Source of the DNA: Reyranella massiliensis 521
GTDB lineage: Bacteria; Pseudomonadota; Alphaproteobacteria; Reyranellales; Reyranellaceae
NCBI RefSeq assembly: GCF_000312425.1
Contig: NZ_HE997181.1
Coordinates: 964,002-1,028,001, forward strand
Direction: 5' to 3'
Length of the DNA: 64,000 nt
Position numbers and translations under genes: made by a program. Of this stretch, positions 19,741 through 28,449 are shown piece by piece (the stretch's first letter is position 1; each line of letters starts with the position of its first letter). The notes under the pieces were generated by a model. It was not told the DNA's origin and did no database searches. It saw nothing but the letters and a program-made list of their open reading frames with translations.

Positions 19741-19743
19741 GGC

Positions 19744-20532
19744 CTACTTCCCCTTGAAGACCGGCTTGCGCTTCTCCATGAACGCGCGGCGCCCTTCCTT
19801 GAAGTCCTCGCTGTCGAAACAGGCCTCGACCATCTTGTCGAGCTTCTTGTGATCCTGCTTGGACTCGGGCTTGGCGATCTCACGCGCCGAAGCCTTGGCG
19901 AGCGCGATGGTGAGCGGCGCGTTCTGGGCGATGGCGCCGGTGATGCCGTCGACCAGGGCGTCGAGTTCGGCATCCGAAGCAACGCCGTGGACGAGGCCCA
20001 TGTTGTAGGCCTCCTGCGAGGAATACTGTTTGGCCGTGAACAGGAACTCCATCGCGCGCGGAAGGCCGACGATGCGCGACAGGCGCTCGATCCTGAGGAA
20101 GCCGTAGCCCAGGCCCAGCTTGGCGGCGGGAACGCCGAAGCGGGCACCCTCGTTGCAGTAACGTAGGTCGCAGCAGGCCGCGAGGTTCATGCCGCCGCCG
20201 ATGCAGTAGCCGGTGACCTTGGCGATGGTCGGCTTGGGAAAATCGTAGAGCGCTTCGTAGCCTTCCTTGGAGATGGCGTCGTAGCGTACCTGCGCTTCGG
20301 CGTTGGCGCGTTCGCTCTCGAACTTGGAGATGTCGGCGCCCGAGACGAAGGCCTTGCCGCCCGCGCCGCTCACCACGACGCAGCGGATCTCCGGATCCTG
20401 GGCGAAGTCCTTCAGGATGCTGACGAAGCCGTCCCACATGTCCAGCGACACGGCATTGAGCTTGGCGGGGTTGTTGAAAACCAGATGGCCGACCTGGCCC
20501 TCGCGGCGTCCGATGATCTTCTGTTCCTGCAT
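19744..20532 (-). CDS. Enoyl-CoA hydratase/isomerase family protein
   Basis: This 262-residue crotonase-fold protein carries the oxyanion-hole segments GKAFVSGADISKFE and TGYCIGGGMNLAACCDLRY, followed by FGVPAAKLGLGYGFLRIERL. The ATG at 20532 gives MQEQKIIGRREGQ; the longer open frame adds 21 residues of no family character. It is the first gene of a two-gene unit with the CoA-transferase. It may hydrate a 2-enoyl-CoA or act as another crotonase-type enzyme. Confidence 0.9.
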   Translation of the reverse strand: MQEQKIIGRREGQVGHLVFNNPAKLNAVSLDMWDGFVSILKDFAQDPEIRCVVVSGAGGKAFVSGADISKFESERANAEAQVRYDAISKEGYEALYDFPKPTIAKVTGYCIGGGMNLAACCDLRYCNEGARFGVPAAKLGLGYGFLRIERLSRIVGLPRAMEFLFTAKQYSSQEAYNMGLVHGVASDAELDALVDGITGAIAQNAPLTIALAKASAREIAKPESKQDHKKLDKMVEACFDSEDFKEGRRAFMEKRKPVFKGK

Positions 20533-20621
20533 GTCGGCATCCCTTCGGTGAGGGGCGGGAATATACAACACGATTGTCACGGAGCGTGAAGCCAAGCATC
20601 CTTCGCCGCCAGGGAGGAAAC

Positions 20622-21695
20622 GTGGCCTCAGTCGAACTGAAGGGCCTTTCCAGGTACTACGGCAATGCTGTCGCGGTCGACGGGGTGTCGTTGCGCGTCG
20701 AGCATGGCCAGCTCGTCTGTCTGCTGGGACCCTCGGGCTGCGGCAAGACCACGACTCTGCGGCTGATTGCGGGCTTCATCGAACCATCGGCAGGCGAAAT
20801 CGAGGTTGGTGGCAAGGTCCTGTCCTCGCCGACGCGGACCGTGCCGCCGGAAGGTCGCAACATGTCGATGATCTTCCAGAGCTATGCGCTCTGGCCGCAC
20901 ATGACGGTGGCGGAAAATGTCGCTTACGGCCTCAAGATCCGGAAGCTCGACCGTTCGACCATCGACGCGAAGCTCAAGGCCATCCTGGGGACGGCCCGTC
21001 TGGAAGCGCTGGCGGACCGCTATCCCGGCGAACTGTCGGGTGGCCAGCAACAGCGCGTCTCTCTGGCGCGCGCACTCGTCGTCGAGCCCGAAACACTGCT
21101 GCTGGACGAGCCCCTTAGCAACCTCGACGCCAACCTGCGCGAGGAGATGCGGTTCGAGATTCGCCGCCTGCACGACCAATACCGCTACACCACGGTCTAC
21201 GTGACGCACGACCAGGCCGAAGCCATGACCACGGCCGATCTCATTGCCGTCATGAACAGGGGCAAGGTCGAACAGCTCGGACCGCCGGAAGAAATCTACG
21301 CCAGGCCGCGGTCGGAGTTCGTGGCGCGCTTCATCGGTGGCTCCAATATCCTGCGTGGGCCGGCATTGGACGATGCCCACGTCTCGGTGGCGGGCGTGGC
21401 GCTGCGCACGATCGGCCGCAAGCTCCAGGCCGGCCGCGCCGCGTCCTTGTCGATCCGCCAGCACGAGATCGGCATCGGATCCGCGGCCCCTCCCCAGGGC
21501 GGCGGCAACCACCTCTCCGGTGTCGTGACGCGACAGGTCTTTCTCGGTTCGACGCGCGACTATACGGTCGCCCTCGGCGACAAGACGGAGTTGCGTGTGA
21601 CCGCACCGCCCGGCTGCAACATCGCACCGGGCCAGCAAGTGTGGCTCCATTTGCCGGCGGAGCAATGCCGGGCCTTGGCGGAGGATGTCCCATGA
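20622..21695 (+). CDS. ABC transporter ATPase, Fe3+/polyamine type (FbpC/PotA-like)
   Basis: This 357-residue ATPase has Walker A GPSGCGKTT, signature LSGGQQQRVSLARAL, Walker B LLLDEPLSNLD and the H-loop THDQAEAM. A C-terminal TOBE-like domain (about residues 240-350) follows, typical of the FbpC/PotA/MalK branch. The GTG at 20622 has AGGGAGG nine bases upstream and is preferred over a start 48 bases earlier. The stop overlaps the first binding-protein gene. It powers the importer formed by the next three genes. Confidence 0.92.
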   Translation: MASVELKGLSRYYGNAVAVDGVSLRVEHGQLVCLLGPSGCGKTTTLRLIAGFIEPSAGEIEVGGKVLSSPTRTVPPEGRNMSMIFQSYALWPHMTVAENVAYGLKIRKLDRSTIDAKLKAILGTARLEALADRYPGELSGGQQQRVSLARALVVEPETLLLDEPLSNLDANLREEMRFEIRRLHDQYRYTTVYVTHDQAEAMTTADLIAVMNRGKVEQLGPPEEIYARPRSEFVARFIGGSNILRGPALDDAHVSVAGVALRTIGRKLQAGRAASLSIRQHEIGIGSAAPPQGGGNHLSGVVTRQVFLGSTRDYTVALGDKTELRVTAPPGCNIAPGQQVWLHLPAEQCRALAEDVP

Positions 21696-22753
21696 CGAGG
21701 AAGCTGACGCGACGCCATGTGCTCGCTGCTTCGGCGGCGGCCAGCGCAGGTGTCTTCATCACGCCGGCGCAGGGTGCGCCGCCGGAAACGCAGAAGATCA
21801 CGCCTGCCCTGATCGAGGCAGCCAAGAAGGAAGGCAAGCTTTCCTGGTACACTTCGGTCGACCTTGCGCTGGCCGAGAAGGTCGCCAACGCCTTCGAGGC
21901 GAAATATCCGGGCGTGAAGGTCAAGGTCGAGCGCTCGGGGGCGGAACGCAACTATCAGCGCATCGGCCAGGAGTATCAGAACAAGATCTACAATTGCGAT
22001 GTCGTGAACAGCTCGGACGCCGCCCACTTCATCGTCTGGAAGCGCGCGAACATGCTGGCGCCGTTCGTTCCGGAGGAGGTCGCGCAGTTCTTCCCGGCGG
22101 CGCATCGGGATCCCGACGGGATGTTCGCCTCCTGGCGCATCACGCTCTGTCCGATCGCCTACAACACGAAGCTGGTGAAAGCCGAGGAGGCGCCGAAATC
22201 CTATGCCGATCTGGTCGATCCGAAGTGGATGGGCAAGATCGTCAAGGCGCATCCGGGTTACAGCGGCACGATCATGACGGCAACCCAGCAGCTCAGCCGC
22301 GATCTCGGCTGGGCCTGGTTCGAGAAACTCGCCAAGCTGAAGGTTATGCAGGTCCAATCGGCGACGGAGCCACCCAAGAAGCTGGCGCAGGGTGAACGTG
22401 CGCTGATGGCCGACGGGGGCGAGTACGTCGTCGAGGAACTGAAGACGCGCGGCGAGCCGGTCGAGATCGTCTATCCGGCCGAAGGTACGCCGTTGATCGC
22501 CGGACCGTCGGGGATCATGGCGCGGGCGCCCAATCCCAACGCATCGCGGCTGTTTCACGCCTGGTCGATGACGCGGGAAGCCCAGCAGCTCAACATCGAT
22601 GTCGGTGCGCTCCGTTCTGCCCATGCACAGGCCAAGGACCGCCCGGACATGAAGAAGTTTGCCGATATCAAGACCTTGCGCGAGGAGCCCGGCGTCGTTG
22701 CCGACCAGGCGGACGCGCTCAAGGCTCGGTACCTCAAGATCTTCAAGGTGTAG
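21692..22753 (+). CDS. Iron(III)-type ABC transporter substrate-binding protein 1
   Basis: This 353-residue protein has a Tat-like signal (LTRRHVLAASAAAS, ending near AQGAPP). It then matches FbpA-type binding proteins: LIEAAKKEGKLSWYTSVD, AEKVANAFEAKYPGVKVKV and NSSDAAHFIVWKRANML. It overlaps the ATPase gene by four bases. It and the next gene are paralogues that align throughout. The FbpA fold also serves other ligands, such as phosphonates and thiamine, so iron is an assumption. Confidence 0.88.
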   Translation: MTRKLTRRHVLAASAAASAGVFITPAQGAPPETQKITPALIEAAKKEGKLSWYTSVDLALAEKVANAFEAKYPGVKVKVERSGAERNYQRIGQEYQNKIYNCDVVNSSDAAHFIVWKRANMLAPFVPEEVAQFFPAAHRDPDGMFASWRITLCPIAYNTKLVKAEEAPKSYADLVDPKWMGKIVKAHPGYSGTIMTATQQLSRDLGWAWFEKLAKLKVMQVQSATEPPKKLAQGERALMADGGEYVVEELKTRGEPVEIVYPAEGTPLIAGPSGIMARAPNPNASRLFHAWSMTREAQQLNIDVGALRSAHAQAKDRPDMKKFADIKTLREEPGVVADQADALKARYLKIFKV

Positions 22754-22756
22754 CCA

Positions 22757-23797
22757 ATGCGCCGTCGCTCGCTCGTTGCTGCCGGTCTCCTCCTGCCGTT
22801 CGGAGCCCGCGTGCTTTCGGCCGCCCCGCCGCCTCAGGCGATCACGCCAGAGCTGGTCGAGGCCGCGAAGAAGGAAGGCAAGGTTACCTACTACACGGCG
22901 ATGGACCTTTCCGTCGCCGAGCCCGTGGCCAAGGCCTTCGAGGCGAAATATCCCGGCATCAAGGTCGCCGTCGAGCGCACCGGAGCGGAGCGGCTGTTCA
23001 ACCGCATCGGCCAGGAGGTCGGCAGCAACATCAAGCGTGTCGACGTAGCCAACAGCTCCGATGCCGCGCACTTCATCGTCTGGAAACGGCAAGGCTGGCT
23101 GCAACCGTTCCTCACTCCCGACATGGCGGAGAACCTGCCGGCGGATCAGCGTGATCCCGATGGGGCCTTCGTCAACCAGCGCACCCATCTCTCGGCCATC
23201 GCCTACAATACCAGCCTGGTGAAGCCCGAGGATGCACCCAAGGGTTTTAACGACCTTCTCGATCCCAAGTATGTGGGCAAGCTGGTGAAGGGCCATCCGG
23301 GCTACTCCGGCACCATCATGACGGCGACGCACCAGCTCGCGAAGGCGCTGGGCTGGGCCTGGTTCGAGAAGCTGGCTAAGCAGAAGGTGCTGCAGGTCCA
23401 GTCGGCGACGGAGCCGCCCAAGCGTATCGAAGCCGGCGAACGCGCCATCGCCGTCGATGGCAGCGACTATCTCTTCTGGATGGCCAAGGAGCGCGGCGCG
23501 CCGATCGAGGTCGTGCATGCCGTCGAAGGCACGCCGCAGATCTCGAATCCCATGGCGGTCTTCAAGGCCGCCCCAAATCCCAACGCGGCGCGCCTCCTTG
23601 TGGCGTGGATCATGTCCGCTGAAGGCCAGCAGTTCATCGTGAACCTCAGCGGCCAGTATCCGGCACACAAGCTGGTCAAGGCCAAGGCGGGCCGGCCGGC
23701 GCTCGCCTCGATCAAGACGCTGCCCGAGGATCCGGCCGAGGTTGAAAAGAGCGCGGACGAGATCAAGACGCGGTATCAGCGCCTCTTCAAGGTATGA
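22757..23797 (+). CDS. Iron(III)-type ABC transporter substrate-binding protein 2
   Basis: This 346-residue protein starts MRRRSLVAAGLLLPFGARVL, a secretion signal, and then parallels the upstream protein: LVEAAKKEGKVTYYTAMD, EPVAKAFEAKYPGIKVAVER, GHPGYSGTIMTATHQLAKAL and VLQVQSATEPPKRIEAGERA. It starts three bases after the stop of copy 1 and overlaps the permease gene by four bases. The tandem pair sharing one permease and ATPase suggests two ligand specificities or affinities for one importer. Confidence 0.88.
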   Translation: MRRRSLVAAGLLLPFGARVLSAAPPPQAITPELVEAAKKEGKVTYYTAMDLSVAEPVAKAFEAKYPGIKVAVERTGAERLFNRIGQEVGSNIKRVDVANSSDAAHFIVWKRQGWLQPFLTPDMAENLPADQRDPDGAFVNQRTHLSAIAYNTSLVKPEDAPKGFNDLLDPKYVGKLVKGHPGYSGTIMTATHQLAKALGWAWFEKLAKQKVLQVQSATEPPKRIEAGERAIAVDGSDYLFWMAKERGAPIEVVHAVEGTPQISNPMAVFKAAPNPNAARLLVAWIMSAEGQQFIVNLSGQYPAHKLVKAKAGRPALASIKTLPEDPAEVEKSADEIKTRYQRLFKV

Positions 23798-25470
23798 CGC
23801 GCGACCTCTCGCGCCCGGTACTGATCGCCGTCAGCGCGCTGCTCGCGGCGATGATCGTGCTGCCGGTGGGTTGGCTGCTGGTGGTGAGCCTGACCGACAA
23901 GGAAGGCGGCGCGACGCTTGCCAACTTCGTCGCGCTCTTCACCGACCCCACTTTCGTCGATCCGCTCATCACGACACTGATCATCGCCTGTTCGGTCAGT
24001 GTGATCTGTTGTCTGGTGGCAGCACCCCTCGGCTGGCTGGTGGCGCGCACCGACATGCCGCTGGCCCGCACAGTCCGCACGCTCGTCATGGCCTCGCTGG
24101 TGACGCCGCCCTTCGTGGGAGCCATCGCCTGGGAGATGCTGGCTGCGCCCAATTCCGGCCTGCTGAACCAGCTCTGGCGCCTGGTCAGCGGTATGCCTTC
24201 CGACGAGGCGCTGTTCGACATCTACAGCCTGACCGGCCTGATCTTCGTCATCTCCTGCTACACGTTCCCCTATGTGTTCATCCTTGTTGCCAACGCGCTC
24301 GACCGCATGCCGGGCGAACTCGAGGATGCCTCCTCGATGCTGGGGGCGAAGACATGGCAGACGGCGCGCCGCATCACCGTGCCGCTGGCGCTGCCGACCC
24401 TGCTCGCCGGCGCTCTGGTCGCCTTCCTGCAGGCGCTGAACCTGTTCGGTTCGCCAGCCATTCTGGCGATCCCGGCCGGGTTTCACACGCTCACGACCCG
24501 GATCTGGAGCCTGTTCCAGTTTCCGCCCAAGCCAGAACTCGCGGCAGCCGCCTCCGTCCCGCTGCTGGTGCTCACGATCCTGCTGCTGCGCGCGCAGGCG
24601 ATGGCATTGGGTCGCCGAGGCTATGCGGTGCTGGGCGGCAAATACGGGGCGCCGCGCGCAATTCGTCTCGGCTGGCTGAGAGGGCCGGCCGTCGCGCTGG
24701 CGCTGTTCGTCCTCGCCATGCCGCTCTTCCTGCCCTATGCGGCGCTGTTCAACTCGGCCTTCTCGCGCGTGGCCTCGCGCATCGTGACACCGGAAACCAT
24801 CACCCTGCACAATGTGCGCTTCACTTTCCTCGAACTCAGTTCGACGATGCCGGCGCTCAAGAACACCTTTCTGCTGGCGACGGCCTCCGCGACGCTGGGG
24901 GCGCTCCTGGCGCTGCTCATTGCCTATATCGTGGCGCGCAAGGCGGTGAGGGGGCATCGCGTGCTCGCTTTCCTCGCGACGGCGCCGCTGGCCATTCCGG
25001 GCATCGTGCTGGGAGTCGGGCTTTTCCTCGCCTACACCCGGCCGCCGCTCGCGCTCTACGGCACGCTATGGATTCTGCTGATCGCCTTCGTGACCATCGA
25101 GCTGCCGGCCGCCTATCAGCAGCTCGGATCGGCGTTCCATGCGGTCCATCCCGAGCTGGAGGAGGCGGGGCGCATGCTGGGCGCCACGCGGCTGCGGACC
25201 CTGGCCGACATCACCGCGCCGCTGCTTCGGTCGGCGGTGATCGCGACCTGGTGCTTCATCTTCGTCGCGACCATCCGCGAGCTCTCGGCGGCCGTCATCC
25301 TGTTCACCTCGGAAACCAAGGTGCTCTCGGTGCTGATCTTCGACCTGAAGGAGAGCGGGGATGTCGGGGCCATCGCCGTGCTCAGCCTGTCCATGGTGGC
25401 GATCACCACGATCGTGATTGCCGCGGCCAATCGGCTGCATGCCCGGCCACAGATGCGCCCGGCGACCTGA
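23794..25470 (+). CDS. Fused iron-type ABC transporter permease (FbpB-like, two permease domains)
   Basis: This 558-residue membrane protein has about twelve hydrophobic helices in two halves. Each half has the EAA-type cytoplasmic loop: first LEDASSMLGAKTWQTARRI, then LEEAGRMLGATRLRTLADI. This duplicated layout is that of FbpB/SfuB permeases. It completes the ATPase, SBP1, SBP2, permease operon; no separate second permease is needed. Confidence 0.92.
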   Translation: MTRDLSRPVLIAVSALLAAMIVLPVGWLLVVSLTDKEGGATLANFVALFTDPTFVDPLITTLIIACSVSVICCLVAAPLGWLVARTDMPLARTVRTLVMASLVTPPFVGAIAWEMLAAPNSGLLNQLWRLVSGMPSDEALFDIYSLTGLIFVISCYTFPYVFILVANALDRMPGELEDASSMLGAKTWQTARRITVPLALPTLLAGALVAFLQALNLFGSPAILAIPAGFHTLTTRIWSLFQFPPKPELAAAASVPLLVLTILLLRAQAMALGRRGYAVLGGKYGAPRAIRLGWLRGPAVALALFVLAMPLFLPYAALFNSAFSRVASRIVTPETITLHNVRFTFLELSSTMPALKNTFLLATASATLGALLALLIAYIVARKAVRGHRVLAFLATAPLAIPGIVLGVGLFLAYTRPPLALYGTLWILLIAFVTIELPAAYQQLGSAFHAVHPELEEAGRMLGATRLRTLADITAPLLRSAVIATWCFIFVATIRELSAAVILFTSETKVLSVLIFDLKESGDVGAIAVLSLSMVAITTIVIAAANRLHARPQMRPAT

Positions 25471-25483
25471 AGGAGCGTAGCCT

Positions 25484-25999
25484 TTAGCGGCCGATCAGCT
25501 TGAACGAGGCGAAGAAGCGCCGGCTGTTCTCGGTGTTTTCCTGGTCGGGCGGCGCTGCGTAGATCGACTGGTAAAGCGTGTTGCGGCGGTAGACCATGAG
25601 ATTGACGATCACCAGCTTCGACTCGGTGTCGTAGAGGGACACGCGTCGCGCCGGCAGATCTCCGATCGTCAGCCGCTTTTCTTCGCGCAACTCGCCCTTG
25701 CCGTCTTCCAGCATTCCGTCGCGCGCTGCATCGAGCGCTTCATCGGCTTCCATGCCGGTACTCTCGGGGTAGATCGTGTACATGCTGACATAGCCAGCCT
25801 GCCCGACCTCGACCGATGCACTATGGGTTTCCACGGGGCCGGCTGCGGACTCCGACGTCTCGGACTCGATGGCCGGTTCGCCCGGCAGATCGATGCTAAA
25901 GCCGGCGCCTACAGGCTGGTAAGTCGACCACTGCTGTGCGTGTGCCGTCCACGGCACGACGAGCACAAGCAGCAAAGGCAGTACAAGGCGGCGAAGCAC
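25484..25999 (-). CDS. Secreted protein of unknown function
   Basis: This 171-residue protein has a clear signal peptide (MLRRLVLPLLLVLVVPWTAHA, cleaved near AQQ). The mature part is about 150 residues of mixed alpha/beta character, with FSIDLPGEPAIESET near its start and FFASFKLIGR at the end. I do not recognise a named family, although short secreted proteins with a similar GFSIDLPG-type start are widespread. The start is GTG at 25999 behind GGGAG. It follows the NMT1-type binding-protein gene by 26 bases on the same strand. It ends 13 bases from the permease stop, convergent. Confidence 0.75.
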   Translation of the reverse strand: MLRRLVLPLLLVLVVPWTAHAQQWSTYQPVGAGFSIDLPGEPAIESETSESAAGPVETHSASVEVGQAGYVSMYTIYPESTGMEADEALDAARDGMLEDGKGELREEKRLTIGDLPARRVSLYDTESKLVIVNLMVYRRNTLYQSIYAAPPDQENTENSRRFFASFKLIGR

Positions 26000-26025
26000 C
26001 GGAATCTCCCCAACCAGACGCTGTA

Positions 26026-27003
26026 CTAGTTCAGGATCGCGACATCGTCGGGTGTGATTGGCTTGTCGAGCAAGCCGAGCTGGTCAAGCGTCTTGATGGT
26101 GGCTTCCCACCCGGCGCGCGTCTGCTGGCCGGTCGGCGGGCCGGAAAGCTGCTGCGACACCGTCGCCATGCTGCGGTCGACATAGCGCGGCGCCAGACGC
26201 GGAAAGAGACGGGAGAAGTGCTGGGCGGCATCGGCCGGCCGCTCCTTCACCATATTATAACCTTCCTGCACGGCCTCCTCGATCTTCTGCGCGATCTCGC
26301 GCTTCTCGGGGTCGGCCCAGGCGGCATCGTTTACGATCAGGTTCAGGCTGTAGGCACGGACGCCGAAATCGCTGAGCCGGATCATCATGATCCGGCGGCC
26401 TTCAGCGATCAGTTCGGACGGTGCCATTTCGTCATAGTCGATCAGCGCGTCGACCTTCTTTTCGACCAGGTCGTAGGCGTTCCAGTCGACCGTCGTTTCG
26501 TTGATCTTGCTGCGGTCGAGCTTGTTGGCCGCCAGCAGAGCGCGGAACTCCTCGTTGGTGATGCTGCCGGGAACCAGGCCCAGCGTCTTGCCATAGAGGT
26601 CGCGCGGATGGGCGATACGATCCTCGGTACGCGTGTAGATGACGGTTGGCGGCTTCTGATAGTAGACCGCGAGGCTCTTGATCGGCAGCCCCTTGGAGCG
26701 GCCGATGGCCGTCGCAATGCCGCTCGACGAGCCAATCCAGAATTCCTTGCCTTCGCCGACCATGCTGGCCGAAGACAGGGCGCCTTGCGTCTCCGAGAAC
26801 CTGACGTCTAGGCCCCGGCGTTCGAAAGCCCCCATCTCACGGGCCAGGAAGAAGCCCGCGAAGGTCGGCAATGCCTTCCAGTCGAGCACCAGCTTGACCT
26901 GTTGCAAGGTCTCGACAGGCTGTGCGGTGGCAGGGGCTGCGAGGGCTGCGGTTGCAGCCACCAGGAGGAGGAGCCGGCGGGGCAGGGGGCGGAGGGAAGA
27001 CAT
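26026..27003 (-). CDS. NMT1/THI5-like (SsuA-type) ABC transporter substrate-binding protein
   Basis: This 325-residue secreted protein has a signal peptide ending near APATAQ. It matches NMT1-type type II binding proteins: KLVLDWKALPTFAGFFLARE, then GEGKEFWIGSSSGIATA and YGKTLGLVPGSITNEEFRAL. Known ligands of this family include sulfonates, taurine, pyrimidine precursors and aromatics. No cognate ATPase or permease is adjacent, so it is either an orphan or served by genes elsewhere. The ATG at 27003 is the signal-peptide start. Confidence 0.87.
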   Translation of the reverse strand: MSSLRPLPRRLLLLVAATAALAAPATAQPVETLQQVKLVLDWKALPTFAGFFLAREMGAFERRGLDVRFSETQGALSSASMVGEGKEFWIGSSSGIATAIGRSKGLPIKSLAVYYQKPPTVIYTRTEDRIAHPRDLYGKTLGLVPGSITNEEFRALLAANKLDRSKINETTVDWNAYDLVEKKVDALIDYDEMAPSELIAEGRRIMMIRLSDFGVRAYSLNLIVNDAAWADPEKREIAQKIEEAVQEGYNMVKERPADAAQHFSRLFPRLAPRYVDRSMATVSQQLSGPPTGQQTRAGWEATIKTLDQLGLLDKPITPDDVAILN

Positions 27004-27075
27004 GGCGATCTTCCCGCAAGAAGCATCTAATCGTCGCGGGTTGCAAACGAAAATGTCTCCGAGGGCCAGCGATGG

Positions 27076-27315
27076 TCAGGTGGAGACGAGGAAGCCCATG
27101 ACCAGCGCCAGGGTACCGCCGAGGCCGACCAGGAGGGCCAATACGGGAATATTGGCCAGGAAGGCCAGGGCAATGCAGCCCAGAACCAGTCCTACATGGA
27201 GGACGGCGAACAGAACGAACTTGCTGAAGCCGCGGAAGGCTTCTTCGTGTTCTCGCATTTCCCGCGCGGTCAGGCCGGAAATGTCAGTGGTGCCGGCCGC
27301 AAACTTGTCAGCCAT
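27076..27315 (-). CDS. Small membrane protein resembling aa3-type cytochrome c oxidase subunit IV
   Basis: This 79-residue protein has an N-terminal cytoplasmic segment with MREHEEAFRGFSKF, resembling the EHExxYxxF motif of the bacterial aa3 oxidase subunit IV family, followed by two hydrophobic helices (about residues 33-53 and 57-77). The family member in Rhodobacter or Paracoccus has one helix, so the second helix is extra. No other oxidase subunit gene is nearby. GGGGG precedes the ATG at 27315. Assignment is by short motif only. Confidence 0.6.
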   Translation of the reverse strand: MADKFAAGTTDISGLTAREMREHEEAFRGFSKFVLFAVLHVGLVLGCIALAFLANIPVLALLVGLGGTLALVMGFLVST

Positions 27316-27395
27316 GGTAGCCCCCTTCGAGATCATGCCTGACCCGCTAACGTCCCGCCGGGCGGCGTGGTTGCGAGCCTCGAAAGAGCTGGCCG

Positions 27396-27791
27396 TCAGG
27401 GAAGATTGAGCTGCCAGCTGACGCCGAATCGGTCGGCGATCCAGGCGAACTTCCGGCTGAATGGATAGGCATCGAGCGGCATCATGACCTCGCCACCATC
27501 GGCCAGCTTTTCGGCCAGGATCGCAATTTCCGTTCCGGAGGAGCAGGTGACGTAAAGGGAGATCGCCGGGGTGAAGGTAAAGGGATGCTTCACGGCGCTG
27601 TCGATGAACATGAGATGCTGGCCGGCAAGATTCACAACGGCGTGCATCACCGAACCCTCGGCACCCGGGCCTTCCGCGCCATAGCGTGTAATGCCGACAA
27701 TCTTCGAATCGGGAAAGAGCGTGACGTAGAAGTTCATCGCCTCTTCGGCGCGACCGTCGAACATCAAGAAGGTCGTGATCCTTGCCGTCAT
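27396..27791 (-). CDS. VOC superfamily (PhnB-like) protein
   Basis: This 131-residue protein shows the PhnB/VOC pattern: ITTFLMFDGRAEEAMNFYVT, GSVMHAVVNLAGQHLMFID and the closing FAWIADRFGVSWQLN. Such single-module VOC proteins are often mislabelled as 3-demethylubiquinone methyltransferases; they bind metals or small ligands and the reaction is unknown. AAGGAG precedes the ATG at 27791. Confidence 0.87.
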   Translation of the reverse strand: MTARITTFLMFDGRAEEAMNFYVTLFPDSKIVGITRYGAEGPGAEGSVMHAVVNLAGQHLMFIDSAVKHPFTFTPAISLYVTCSSGTEIAILAEKLADGGEVMMPLDAYPFSRKFAWIADRFGVSWQLNLP

Positions 27792-27838
27792 TCATATCTC
27801 CTTCCTGTCTTGTCGAATCCTTACGGCGCCGTCATACC

Positions 27839-28366
27839 ATGACGCTCATGAAGATAATCCCGACGGTCCTGCTCGCGTTCCTTCTTGCGGCCCCTGCTCT
27901 TCCCGCGATGGCGCAGTCCCTTGAAGCGCAGATGAAGCAGGCTGCAGGCGCTTACGAGCGCAAGGATATGGCCACGGCTGTCCGCATCTGGAAGGTCTGG
28001 GCCGCGAAGGGCAATGCCGAGGCGCAAACCTTGCTGGGGGCCATGTATTGGAGCGGCGAAGGCGTGCCGCGCGATCACAAGGAAGCCGCAAAGCTTTTCC
28101 TGCAGGCAGCCCAGCAGGGCTATGCCAGGGCCCAGAACGACATCGGTTTCATGCTGGGCTTCGGGGAGGGTATTCCGCCGCAAGACGATGTCGAGGCCTA
28201 CAAGTGGCTCTCGCTCGCCATCGATCGCTACACGGTCAAGAATCAGGAGCGCCTGGATCAGGCGCGCAAGGACCTCGCAACCCTTAAAGCGCGCATGACG
28301 CCTGCGCAAATCTCGGAGGCCGAAAGGCGCGCAAAAGCCTGGAAACCAGTGGTTTCCAAGCGCTGA
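27839..28366 (+). CDS. Secreted Sel1-repeat protein
   Basis: This 175-residue protein has a signal peptide (MTLMKIIPTVLLAFLLAAPA, ending near AMAQ) and Sel1-like helical repeats: AEAQTLLGAMYWSGEGVPRD and ARAQNDIGFMLGFGEGIPPQ, then DDVEAYKWLSLAIDR. Sel1 repeats act as protein-protein scaffolds, often in the periplasm. The C-terminus (about 140-175) is a charged helix. A second ATG three codons in could also be the start. No partner is evident. Confidence 0.87.
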   Translation: MTLMKIIPTVLLAFLLAAPALPAMAQSLEAQMKQAAGAYERKDMATAVRIWKVWAAKGNAEAQTLLGAMYWSGEGVPRDHKEAAKLFLQAAQQGYARAQNDIGFMLGFGEGIPPQDDVEAYKWLSLAIDRYTVKNQERLDQARKDLATLKARMTPAQISEAERRAKAWKPVVSKR

Positions 28367-28449
28367 CGGCGCGGCTAGGGTCGCCGGGCGGGTCGTCTGC
28401 CACGGCGATGTTACCGGCACTTGATCCAATTGGCGCTAGACTGGAACGC

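Noticed and set aside
21560..23668. 702-residue minus-strand open frame opposite the two iron-type binding proteins
   Set aside because: The plus-strand genes have clear family motifs and overlapping starts; the minus frame has composition typical of an antisense shadow.
26026..27003. Treating the NMT1-type binding protein as the periplasmic partner of the GrrM-type system
   Set aside because: It lies 5 kb away with several unrelated genes between and on a separate unit; no evidence links them.
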